Of a DNA stretch of 64,000 bases, positions 33,988-40,856 are shown one piece after another. This stretch comes from Streptomyces sp. NBC_00443 (lineage in GTDB: Bacteria; Actinomycetota; Actinomycetes; Streptomycetales; Streptomycetaceae). The translations under genes were made by a program, and so were the position numbers. How positions within the stretch are numbered: the stretch's first letter is position 1; every line of letters begins with the position of its first letter. Where the stretch lies: NCBI RefSeq assembly GCF_036014175.1, contig NZ_CP107917.1, forward strand, positions 3,844,001 through 3,908,000, given 5' to 3'. The notes under the pieces were generated by a model. It saw only the letters and a list, made by a program, of their open reading frames with translations. It did no database searches and was not told the origin of the DNA.

Positions 33988-34702
33988 CTACGCCTCGTAC
34001 AGCTCGCGCAGTTCCCTCAGCCGTGCCAGTTCCCGTGCCGCGGCCGGGCGGTTGCCGAGGTCGAGGGCCATCGTGCCGCGGCCGTACGCGTAGAAGACGT
34101 CCTCTCGCGTCTGCGGGTCGAGTCTGCGCAGCCTGCGCAGGGCGAAGAAGCAGACGTCCAGGGAGAGCTTCGTCCCCGACAGCCAGTCGCGCGCCGGAGC
34201 CGTGAGGTGGTCGTGCAGAACGTCCTTGACGTGGTCGCGCGTCAGGCGGTCGGCCTCGTCGGGGCGGGGGACGCCGGGATGGTGCGGGTGATCCGCGAGA
34301 TCGTCCGCCCAGTAGGCCAGCGTCCGCACGATCTCGTGGGCCGCATCGAGGTCGCCGGGGTCCGACGCGAGCAACCGCCCCGCCAACTCCCGGGCCTCCC
34401 GGCCCCGTTCCTCGTCCTCACCGCACGCAGCCACGAACGCGGCCGGCGCACCACCCCTGTGACGCAGCTCGGCCACCTGCCAAGCCCACTCCCGCCCCGC
34501 CACACAACCTCCCCACCCCGGCATTCCTCGTGACCACCGGGCCCGGCCACACAACACCCGGCACCCACCGCCCCGCCACCCAATTACCGCACCAGCGCAG
34601 GTCGGCGGCCTCGCGCGCGAACGCGTCGAGGGCAGCGAAGTCCGCGTCCCGCAGCCCGAGGCGCGCATCCACGTGCCTGAAGCGGCCCCTGCCGGCCGCC
34701 AC
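33988..34702 (-). pseudogene. Hypothetical protein gene split by a 76-bp insertion
   Basis: The N-terminal 44 codons read from 34702 (about MAAGRGRFRHVDARLG to CGNWVAG) and the remaining 168 codons read in another frame (REWAWQVAELR to the stop at 33988). Between them lies a 76-bp insertion flanked by copies of a 12-bp direct repeat, CCGCCCCGCCAC (34492-34503 and 34568-34579). Removing one repeat plus the insert restores a single 212-residue frame. I do not recognise the family; the protein is helical and charged, with an Asp/His-rich middle (ADDLADHPHH). A GTG start is used. Confidence 0.75.
34492..34579. repeat. 12-bp direct repeats flanking a 76-bp insertion
   Basis: CCGCCCCGCCAC occurs at 34492-34503 and 34568-34579, an offset of 76 bp, which is not a multiple of three. 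A further 10-bp repeat, GCCACACAAC, occurs at 34499-34508 and 34546-34555, inside the insert. This nested pattern suggests replication slippage or a local rearrangement and not a transposon, since no inverted ends are visible. Confidence 0.8.
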
Positions 34703-34921
34703 GCGTCAGCCGTACGACCGTGCCGCCCGTGTCACCGGTGACGACGTTCCCTTCGAGGGGGCGCGGCAGTTGTTCACCGCGGACGGCACCCTGCGTACGC
34801 CGGACACGGTGACGTGCTTCGCACCCTTCAACGGGGAGAGCCGGGTGACGCTCCGTCGTTGCGGCGCGTGGGTAGTCATCCCAGGTCGCCCCCGCGTCTC
34901 CCTCGCAGGAAAGTGAGAGGC
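34703..34921. other. Gap without a recognised gene upstream of the deaminase
   Basis: About 219 bp between the broken gene and the deaminase. A plus-strand open frame runs through it, but its residues match no family I know and no ribosome site supports a start. The end carries the ribosome-binding sequence GAGAGG used by the deaminase gene. Confidence 0.4.
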
Positions 34922-35380
34922 ATGGAGCTCTTGGATCACGCGACGGCCCGCACCTGGCTGGCCGCCGCCGTCGCGGAGGCGCGCGCCGGGCTCGCCGGGG
35001 GCGGTATCCCGATCGGTGCCGCGCTCCATGGCCCGGACGGGGCCGTCCTCGGGCGGGGGCACAACCGGCGCGTGCAGGACGGTGACCCCTCGATGCACGC
35101 GGAGACGGCCGCGTTCCGGGCGGCGGGACGGCAGCGGTCGTATCGCGGAACGACCATGGTGACCACGCTCTCGCCCTGCTGGTACTGCTCCGGACTGGTA
35201 CGGCAGTTCGGGATCTCGCGCGTCGTCATCGGCGAGGCGGTCACCTTTCACGGCGGGCACGACTGGCTGGCCGAGCACGGCGTGGAGGTCGTGCTCCTCG
35301 ACGACCCCGAGTGCATCGGGATGATGCGCGACTTCATCAGGAACAATCCGGCACTGTGGAACGAGGACATCGGTGAGTGA
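34922..35380 (+). CDS. Yeast-type zinc cytosine deaminase
   Basis: A 152-residue CDA-fold deaminase that should convert cytosine, and perhaps 5-methylcytosine, to uracil or thymine. Zinc ligands are His59 (MHAE, catalytic Glu61), Cys86 and Cys89 (SPCWYC). The order GIPIGAAL, GRGHNRR, TTLSPC and the C-terminal WNEDIGE match fungal Fcy1-type cytosine deaminases and not the larger TIM-barrel CodA. Length is almost the same as the yeast enzyme. GAGAGG lies 2-7 nt before ATG 34922. It overlaps the next gene by 8 nt, indicating a coupled two-gene operon with an oxygenase. Confidence 0.88.
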   Translation: MELLDHATARTWLAAAVAEARAGLAGGGIPIGAALHGPDGAVLGRGHNRRVQDGDPSMHAETAAFRAAGRQRSYRGTTMVTTLSPCWYCSGLVRQFGISRVVIGEAVTFHGGHDWLAEHGVEVVLLDDPECIGMMRDFIRNNPALWNEDIGE

Positions 35381-36338
35381 GCCACGAATTCCCACGATCG
35401 ACCTCGGGCCCTGGCTCGAGGGCGACGCCCAGACGCGCGGCGCGATCGCCCGTACCGTCGACAGGGCCCTGCAGACCGCCGGCTTCCTGCTGGTCACCGG
35501 GCACGGCGTGGACCCGGCGCTGCGCGGACGGATCCGGGAGGCGGCCCGCGCCTTCTTCGTGCTGCCCGTAGAGGCCAAGCAGGCCTACGAGGCCAAGGTC
35601 GGCGGCCGCGGCTGGCTCGGCCCCGGCGCCGAGGCGAACGGCTACGCGGAGGGCACCGAGACTCCGCCGGACCTGAAGGAGTCGCTGACCTTCGCGACGC
35701 ACGAGCCCTTCGAGGACCCGGTCGTCAACGCCGAGTGGTACGCGCCGAACGTCTGGCCGGCCGAGGTCCCCGGACTGCGGGCGCTGTGCGAGGAGTACCT
35801 CGCGCGGATGGGCGAACTGGAGAACCGGCTCCTCTCCCTGCTCGGCGCGGCCCTCGGTCTCGAACCCGACTTCTTCACCCGGCACATGGCCCACCCGACC
35901 TATGGCTTCAACATCAACTGGTACCCGGGAGCGGAGGTGATCGGTGCGCCGGAGCCCGGTCAGTTCCGGATCGGGCCGCACACCGACTTCGGGACCGTGA
36001 CGATCCTCGACCGGCAGGCGGGGAAGGGCGGGTTGCAGGTCTACACGGACGAGGGCGGGTGGGAGGACGCACCGTTCGACCCGGAGGCCTTCACCATCAA
36101 CATCGGTGATCTGATGGCCCGTTGGACCGGCGACCGGTGGCGGTCCGGGCGCCATCGCGTCCTGCCGCCGCCCGCCGACGCCCCCGCCGAGGAGCTGATG
36201 TCCCTCGTCTACTTCGGGGAGTGCACGCCCGGCACCCGCGTGGAGTCGGTGCCCACTCCGGTGGGACGGGTGGCGTACGCGCCGGTGGACTCGCATGTGT
36301 ATCTGCGGGAGAAGCTGAACTCGATCACCGTCGGATGA
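35373..36338 (+). CDS. Isopenicillin N synthase-family Fe(II)/2-oxoglutarate oxygenase
   Basis: A 321-residue non-heme iron oxygenase. The N-terminal DIOX_N domain (IPTIDLGPWLEG, GFLLVTGHGV) precedes the jelly-roll core. Iron ligands are His203 and Asp205 (GPHTDFGT) and His261 (SGRHRVLPP). The usual RxS pair that holds the 2-oxoglutarate carboxylate appears as LMS (275-277), so Arg is replaced. Fungal thymine 7-hydroxylases belong to this group, and the coupled deaminase makes a nucleobase substrate plausible, but this is inference. GTG start at 35373 lies inside the deaminase gene. Confidence 0.87.
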   Translation: MSEPRIPTIDLGPWLEGDAQTRGAIARTVDRALQTAGFLLVTGHGVDPALRGRIREAARAFFVLPVEAKQAYEAKVGGRGWLGPGAEANGYAEGTETPPDLKESLTFATHEPFEDPVVNAEWYAPNVWPAEVPGLRALCEEYLARMGELENRLLSLLGAALGLEPDFFTRHMAHPTYGFNINWYPGAEVIGAPEPGQFRIGPHTDFGTVTILDRQAGKGGLQVYTDEGGWEDAPFDPEAFTINIGDLMARWTGDRWRSGRHRVLPPPADAPAEELMSLVYFGECTPGTRVESVPTPVGRVAYAPVDSHVYLREKLNSITVG

Positions 36339-36447
36339 TCATGGTTGGGTGATCGCAACGAGCCGTTTCTGAGGAAGGGTTGCCTCGTTGGGCGGGATAC
36401 CACCCGTTCGGGTGTGTCCCCCGCCGCGAATGGAGCCGCCCGTGCGA

Positions 36448-37938
36448 ATGACTGACATCCAGCGCTGCGAGGTCCGCCCCGGACGACTCGTCGAATGGAC
36501 GTTCAGTCCGGCGACCGTGGCGACGGCGACCGACCTCCCGGAGGACTCCCGCCCGCCGGCGTACATCCAGGAGTCGCACCTCAGGACCGCCCGATCCGTG
36601 CGCGAGGACGGCCTGTTCGTGCCGACCTGGCTCGGTACCGCGTTCGACCTCCCGGGCCGGGCCGACCTCGACGCGCTGGGAGAGGCGCTGCGCAACTGGA
36701 CGATGCGGCACGAGACGCTGCGCAGCGGCTTCCGCTGGTCCGGCCGGCCCGGCGACGAGGTACGCCGGTTCACGCTCGACGCCGACGCCGTGTCCCTGCA
36801 CCGCACCGAGGTCGGCGACTTCACCGACCCCGCGGCCTTGGTCCAGCACCTCCAGGACCGCTTCGACGTCACCGCGGACGCGCTGCGCTGGCCCAACCTC
36901 ATCTACACGGCCGTCGTCCGCGACGACGCCACCAGCGTGTACATGGCCTTCGACCACAGCAACGTCGACGCCCACTCCATCCATCGCATCCCCGCCGAGA
37001 TCCACGAGCTCTACGCCGCGTGCCTTGGGGGCGGGACTGTGCAAGGGGCGCCGGCCGGCAGCTACGTCGACTTCTGCGAGATCGAGCGGACGGACGCCGA
37101 CCGAATCGACGACAGCCACGACATCGTCGGCCGCTGGCGCGAGTTCATCCGGCGCTGCGACGGCAGGCTGCCCAACTTCCCCGTCGATCTGGGCCTGGAC
37201 CCCGAGGGCGGGCTGCCCACCCAGGAGCTGCTGCGCGAGCCGCTCACCGACGCGGACACCGCCGCCGCGTTCGAGACGTACTGCCGTCCCTACGGCGGCA
37301 GTTCGGTCGGCATCCTGGCCGCCACCGCCCTCATCGTCCACGAGATCGGCGACGAGCCCGTCTACCGCACCGTCGTACCGTTCCACACCCGCGCGAAGTC
37401 CCGGTGGTCCGACTCCGTCGGCTGGTACGTCGGCGGCGCGCCCATCGAGATCCCCATGGAGCAGGCCCACGACCTGCCCAGCGCCCTGCGCACGGTACGC
37501 GCCGCGCTGCACGCCAACCGGCATCTGGCCCGTATGCCGCTGGCCCGGGTGCTCCGCCTGCTCGGCACGGACTTCCGCCCCACGTCGCCCGACCTGTACT
37601 CGATCGTCTCCTTCGTCGACACCCGTGGCCTCCCCGGCTCCGGCCACTGGGCCGAGCACAAGGCATACGGGCTGATCAGGGTGTCGTACGGCGACCAGGT
37701 GTGCGCGTGGGTCACCCGGCTGCACGAGGGCCTGTGGTTCGCGAGCCGCTACCCGGACACCGACGTCGCGCAGAAGAACATGCGGCTGTACGTGGAGCGG
37801 CTGCGGGACGTCATCGCCTCGACCGCCTCCCAGTCCGGGGCGGCGCTCGTCAGCCGCCCTCCAGCACCTCGATCAGCGCCTCGAAGCGCGTTCGCCAGCG
37901 CTGCTCCGACTCCGTCTCGCCCTGGAACTCGTACGTGA
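36448..37938 (+). CDS. Stand-alone condensation-domain acyltransferase
   Basis: A 496-residue protein with the chloramphenicol-acetyltransferase-like fold of NRPS condensation and PapA-type acyltransferases. The active-site HxxxD is in MAFDHSNVDAHS, with one His where most C domains have HH. Downstream latch motifs (SVGWYVGGAPIEIP) are visible. No carrier-protein, adenylation or PKS genes lie nearby, so its acyl donor and acceptor are unknown. The last about 30 residues (from roughly SRPPAPRS) are Ser/Pro/Arg-rich and overlap the convergent SRPBCC gene by 89 bp, suggesting a lost stop codon. ATG 36448 is chosen; GTG 36442, with GGAG 7 nt upstream, is an alternative. Confidence 0.8.
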   Translation: MTDIQRCEVRPGRLVEWTFSPATVATATDLPEDSRPPAYIQESHLRTARSVREDGLFVPTWLGTAFDLPGRADLDALGEALRNWTMRHETLRSGFRWSGRPGDEVRRFTLDADAVSLHRTEVGDFTDPAALVQHLQDRFDVTADALRWPNLIYTAVVRDDATSVYMAFDHSNVDAHSIHRIPAEIHELYAACLGGGTVQGAPAGSYVDFCEIERTDADRIDDSHDIVGRWREFIRRCDGRLPNFPVDLGLDPEGGLPTQELLREPLTDADTAAAFETYCRPYGGSSVGILAATALIVHEIGDEPVYRTVVPFHTRAKSRWSDSVGWYVGGAPIEIPMEQAHDLPSALRTVRAALHANRHLARMPLARVLRLLGTDFRPTSPDLYSIVSFVDTRGLPGSGHWAEHKAYGLIRVSYGDQVCAWVTRLHEGLWFASRYPDTDVAQKNMRLYVERLRDVIASTASQSGAALVSRPPAPRSAPRSAFASAAPTPSRPGTRT

Positions 37939-38251
37939 AGCGCAGGGCGGTCCCCGTCTCGCCGTCCCGTTCCAGGTGGAACCGCAGGCGTCCGCCGTCC
38001 TTCACCGTGTACTCGGCGACCCGCTCGACGTCCCATGCCGTGACCTGCCCGGATCCGACGTCACGCAGTGAGATCGCGCCGCCGAGCCTGGGTTCCAGGA
38101 CGTCGGCGGGCGTGAACCAGGCCGCGAGCCCTTCGGGGGTGCCGAGCGCCGGCCAGACCGTCTCCACGGGCCGGGGGAGCCGCACCAGGAAGTGCAGGAT
38201 GTGCGTGTTCCCGTGGGTCTGGCTGATGCCCTGTTCTATCGAACCGGTCAT
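37850..38251 (-). CDS. SRPBCC / AHSA1-like ligand-binding protein
   Basis: A 133-residue START-like fold protein. The N-terminal strand HFLVRLPRPVETVWPALGTPEGLAAWFTP and the later LRFTYEFQGETESEQRWRTRFEALIEVLE helix match the AHSA1 branch of SRPBCC proteins. These bind hydrophobic ligands or act as small chaperones; no enzymatic motif is seen. It overlaps the 3' end of the condensation-protein gene on the opposite strand by 89 bp. Start is ATG 38251. Confidence 0.82.
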   Translation of the reverse strand: MTGSIEQGISQTHGNTHILHFLVRLPRPVETVWPALGTPEGLAAWFTPADVLEPRLGGAISLRDVGSGQVTAWDVERVAEYTVKDGGRLRFHLERDGETGTALRFTYEFQGETESEQRWRTRFEALIEVLEGG

Positions 38252-38386
38252 GCCACCAGCCTGACCCTTGGGGAGAGTAACCGCACACTGTTACGCGCGT
38301 TGGCCGCGCTTGTCGCCGAGCGCACGCTCCAGCACGACGGTGCGGCGATCACGTCGCCACCCGTCGGGACGCAACTTTCACACGCC

Positions 38387-38412
38387 TCACAAGCTGACGT
38401 GCTAGCTTGTGA
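38387..38412. repeat. 9-bp inverted repeat directly before tnpB
   Basis: TCACAAGCT (38387-38395) and AGCTTGTGA (38404-38412) are perfect arms with an 8-nt loop, 3 nt before the GTG. Subterminal hairpins of this kind mark IS605-type ends, or the site may control tnpB expression. Confidence 0.7.
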
Positions 38413-38415
38413 AAC

Positions 38416-39681
38416 GTGCCGAGTTACGCGAAGCGGGCGTTTAAGTACCGCTTCTATCCGACCGACACGCAGGCTGCGGAGCTTGCGCGGACGTTCGGGT
38501 GCGTGCGAAAGGTCTACAACATGGCGCTCGCCGCCCGGACCGAGGCGTGGACGCTGAGGCAGGAGCGGGTGAACTACAACGCCACCTCCTCGATGCTGAC
38601 GGCCTGGAAGAAGACCGAGGAGCTGGCCTTCCTCAACGACGTGTCCTCGGTCCCGCTCCAGCAGGCCCTACGGCACCTGCAGACGGCGTTCACCCACTTC
38701 TTCGCCAAGCGGGCGAAGTACCCGCGCTTCAAGTCGCGGAAGAGGTCGAGGCCGTCCGCCGAGTACACCACCAGTGCCTTCCGCTTCCGTGACGGGGAGC
38801 TGACGCTGGCGAAGATGGACCAGCCGCTGGACATCGTGTGGTCGCGCCAGCTTCCGGCAAGCGCGCAGCCATCCACGGTGACCGTCTCACAGGACCGCGT
38901 GGGACGCTGGTTCGTGTCCCTGCTGGTGGAGGACCCGACCATTCGGCCGCTACCCGCGAATGGCAAGACGGTCGGCGTGGACGCCGGCCTCGACCACCTG
39001 CTGACGCTGTCCACCGGGGAGAAGATCACCAACCCCAGGCACGAACGCAAGGACCGTGCCCAGCTGGCCCGCGCCCAGCGGGAGATGTCCCGCAAGGCCG
39101 AGGGCGACGGAGCCAACCGGGCCAAGGCCCGGCGCAGAGTGGCCCGCATCCACGCCCGGATCGCCGACCGCAGACGGGACACCCTGCACAAGATCACCAC
39201 TCGACTCGTCCGTGACAACCAAGTGGTCGTGATCGAGGATCTGGCCGTTCGGAACCTGCTGAAGAACGGCCGCCTGGCCCGCGCCATCTCCGATGCCGCG
39301 TGGTCCGATTTCCGGAGCATGCTGGAGTACAAGGCCCAGTGGTACGGCCGCGAGGTGATCGCGGTCGACCGCTGGTTCCCTTCCTCTCGGCTGTGCTCCC
39401 ACTGTGGCGCGCTCGCCGGGCGCATGCCGCTGAACGTCCGTACCTGGACGTGCGAGAGCTGCGGCACGACCCACGACCGGGACGTGAACGCGGCGCGCAA
39501 CCTTCTGGCCGCCGGGCTGGCGGTGTCGGCCTGTGGAGCCGGTGTAAGACCTCAACGGAGCACTCCGGGCGGGCAGTCGGCGTTGAAGCAGGAAACCCAC
39601 GGGGCGACCCGCGGAACCCCCTCCGGAGGAGGCGGCGCAAGCCAACAGATGCTCCTTGAGGCGCCCGCCGCCGCGCCGTAG
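38416..39681 (+). CDS. tnpB: TnpB-like RNA-guided endonuclease (IS605 OrfB family)
   Basis: A 421-residue TnpB. The N-terminal HTH domain (about 1-60) is followed by the wedge/RuvC fold. The RuvC triad is intact: Asp189 in VGVDAGLDH, Glu274 in VVIEDLAVRN and Asp356 in HDRDVNAARN. A zinc finger is formed by Cys327, Cys330, Cys346 and Cys349 (CSHC and CESC). It therefore looks active as a nuclease that cuts DNA next to a short TAM using a guide RNA from the element's right end. The usual partner TnpA is absent. The tail after residue about 375 is Gly/Ala-rich. No ribosome site precedes the GTG at 38416. Confidence 0.9.
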   Translation: MPSYAKRAFKYRFYPTDTQAAELARTFGCVRKVYNMALAARTEAWTLRQERVNYNATSSMLTAWKKTEELAFLNDVSSVPLQQALRHLQTAFTHFFAKRAKYPRFKSRKRSRPSAEYTTSAFRFRDGELTLAKMDQPLDIVWSRQLPASAQPSTVTVSQDRVGRWFVSLLVEDPTIRPLPANGKTVGVDAGLDHLLTLSTGEKITNPRHERKDRAQLARAQREMSRKAEGDGANRAKARRRVARIHARIADRRRDTLHKITTRLVRDNQVVVIEDLAVRNLLKNGRLARAISDAAWSDFRSMLEYKAQWYGREVIAVDRWFPSSRLCSHCGALAGRMPLNVRTWTCESCGTTHDRDVNAARNLLAAGLAVSACGAGVRPQRSTPGGQSALKQETHGATRGTPSGGGGASQQMLLEAPAAAP

Positions 39682-39700
39682 TCCCTACCTGTCCGCACGA
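39500..39700 (+). ncRNA. Possible omegaRNA (reRNA) region at the tnpB 3' end
   Basis: In characterised elements the guide RNA scaffold overlaps the 3' end of tnpB and ends in the flanking DNA, which acts as guide. Here the tnpB tail (39500-39681) is GC-rich with local hairpins, such as CCCCTCC/GGAGG near 39617-39633. The placement is by analogy. Boundaries and the guide segment are not defined by the sequence. Confidence 0.25.
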
Positions 39701-39702
39701 CG

Positions 39703-39742
39703 AAGGCCGGTTGCCGTGACTCAGGTCACGGCAACCGGCCTT
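39703..39742. terminator. 18-bp perfect hairpin terminator between tnpB and ccsB
   Basis: AAGGCCGGTTGCCGTGAC (39703-39720) pairs perfectly with its complement (39725-39742) around a TCAG loop. It separates the plus-strand tnpB from the minus-strand cytochrome c genes and can terminate both. Confidence 0.88.
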
Positions 39743-39755
39743 GGCCGCAAGGGTT

Positions 39756-40856
39756 TTACACCCCGGCGTAGGAGTGCTTGCCGGAGACGAAGATGTTGAC
39801 GCCGTAGTAGTTGAACAGCCAGCAGCCGAAGGCGATCAGGGCCAGGTAGGCGGCCTTGCGGCCCTTCCAGCCGGCCGTGGCGCGGGCGTGCAGGTAGCAG
39901 GCGTAGGCGACCCAGGTGATGAAGGACCAGGTCTCCTTGGGATCCCAGCCCCAGTAGCGGCCCCAGGCGTCGCCCGCCCAGATGGCGCCCGCGATGATCG
40001 TGAACGTCCACAGCGGGAAGACGGCGGCGTTGACGCGGTAGGAGAACTTGTCGAGGGACGCCGCGGCGGGCAGCCGGTCGAGGACGGAGTTCGCGAAGCG
40101 GCCGGGGGTGCCGCCGCTCGCCAGCTTGTTCTCGTAGCTGTCCTTGAAGAGGTAGAGCAGCGTGGACATCGCGCCGACGTAGAAGACCGCGCCGCAGAAG
40201 ATGGCCGTGGAGACGTGGATGTACAGCCAGTACGAGTGAAGGGCGGGAACCAACTGGTCGCTGGCGGTGTACAAGACAGTGACGGCGAGGCCGAGATCGA
40301 GGAGGACCGTGGTGATCAGGAAGAGCCCCAGCCAGCGCACGTTCTTCTTCAGCGCGAGCAGCGACAGGTACACCCCGACGGCGACCGTGGAGAAGGTGAT
40401 GTTGAACTCGTACATATTGCCCCACGGCGCCCGCTCCACCGACAGAGCCCGAGTGAGCACACCACCGAACTCGATCAGGAAGGCGAGCGCGGTGAGGGAG
40501 ATGGCGATACGCCCGTAGAGGTCGCCCTGCGCGTCCCCGCCGTGCGCCCCGGGCCCGTCCGGCACGTCCCGCTGACCGGCGGTGGCCCGCACGACGACCT
40601 TCGGCCGCTCCAGTACGGCGGTGGAGCCGCCCTTGTTCACGGTGACGGCGGGCGCGGCGGCCTTGGCGGCCTTCGCCGGGGTGAGCGCGGCGGCCGTGCG
40701 GCCGACCTTGCTGCGGCTGCCGAGGAGCCATTCGGCGATGTACGCGAAGAAGGCCAGGGTGTAGACGGCCATCGACGAGTAGATCAGCGTGTTGCTGATG
40801 TTCGCCAGGTTTTCGTTGGTGGCGGCGGCCAGCTCGGTCGCGGCGGCGAGAGTCAC
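39756..40856 (-). CDS. ccsB: Cytochrome c biogenesis protein CcsB (CcsA/ResC family)
   Basis: A 366-residue polytopic membrane protein of System II cytochrome c maturation, the heme-handling partner of ResB. The tryptophan-rich WWD region is intact in WGRYWGWDPKETWSFITW (about 305-322). Conserved His residues occur in LHSYWLYIHVSTAIF and near the C-terminus (LHARATAGWKG). About eight helices are present, with a long Ala/Lys-rich loop after the first helix. It overlaps the ResB gene by 4 nt and ends just before a strong terminator. Confidence 0.93.
   Translation of the reverse strand: MTLAAATELAAATNENLANISNTLIYSSMAVYTLAFFAYIAEWLLGSRSKVGRTAAALTPAKAAKAAAPAVTVNKGGSTAVLERPKVVVRATAGQRDVPDGPGAHGGDAQGDLYGRIAISLTALAFLIEFGGVLTRALSVERAPWGNMYEFNITFSTVAVGVYLSLLALKKNVRWLGLFLITTVLLDLGLAVTVLYTASDQLVPALHSYWLYIHVSTAIFCGAVFYVGAMSTLLYLFKDSYENKLASGGTPGRFANSVLDRLPAAASLDKFSYRVNAAVFPLWTFTIIAGAIWAGDAWGRYWGWDPKETWSFITWVAYACYLHARATAGWKGRKAAYLALIAFGCWLFNYYGVNIFVSGKHSYAGV

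Larger units (their letters stand above)
38387..39742 (+). mobile_element. TnpB-only IS605/IS1341-type element, boundaries approximate
   Basis: The element carries an intact tnpB and no tnpA (Y1 transposase) gene. The left side has a perfect 9-bp inverted repeat (38387-38395 and 38404-38412) that ends 3 nt before the tnpB GTG. On the right, the tnpB stop at 39681 is followed by a strong hairpin (39703-39742). The true left and right ends and the target site cannot be fixed from one copy. The ends given are the outermost structured elements. Confidence 0.55.

Noticed and set aside
34703..34921. A plus-strand gene upstream of the deaminase
   Set aside because: The open frame has no ribosome site and no recognised family; it runs through the insertion of the neighbouring broken gene.
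36448..37938. NRPS biosynthetic gene cluster around the condensation protein
   Set aside because: No adenylation, carrier or thioesterase gene lies within the flanking 10 kb.
38387..39742. Full IS605 transposon with TnpA
   Set aside because: No Y1 transposase frame is present on either side.
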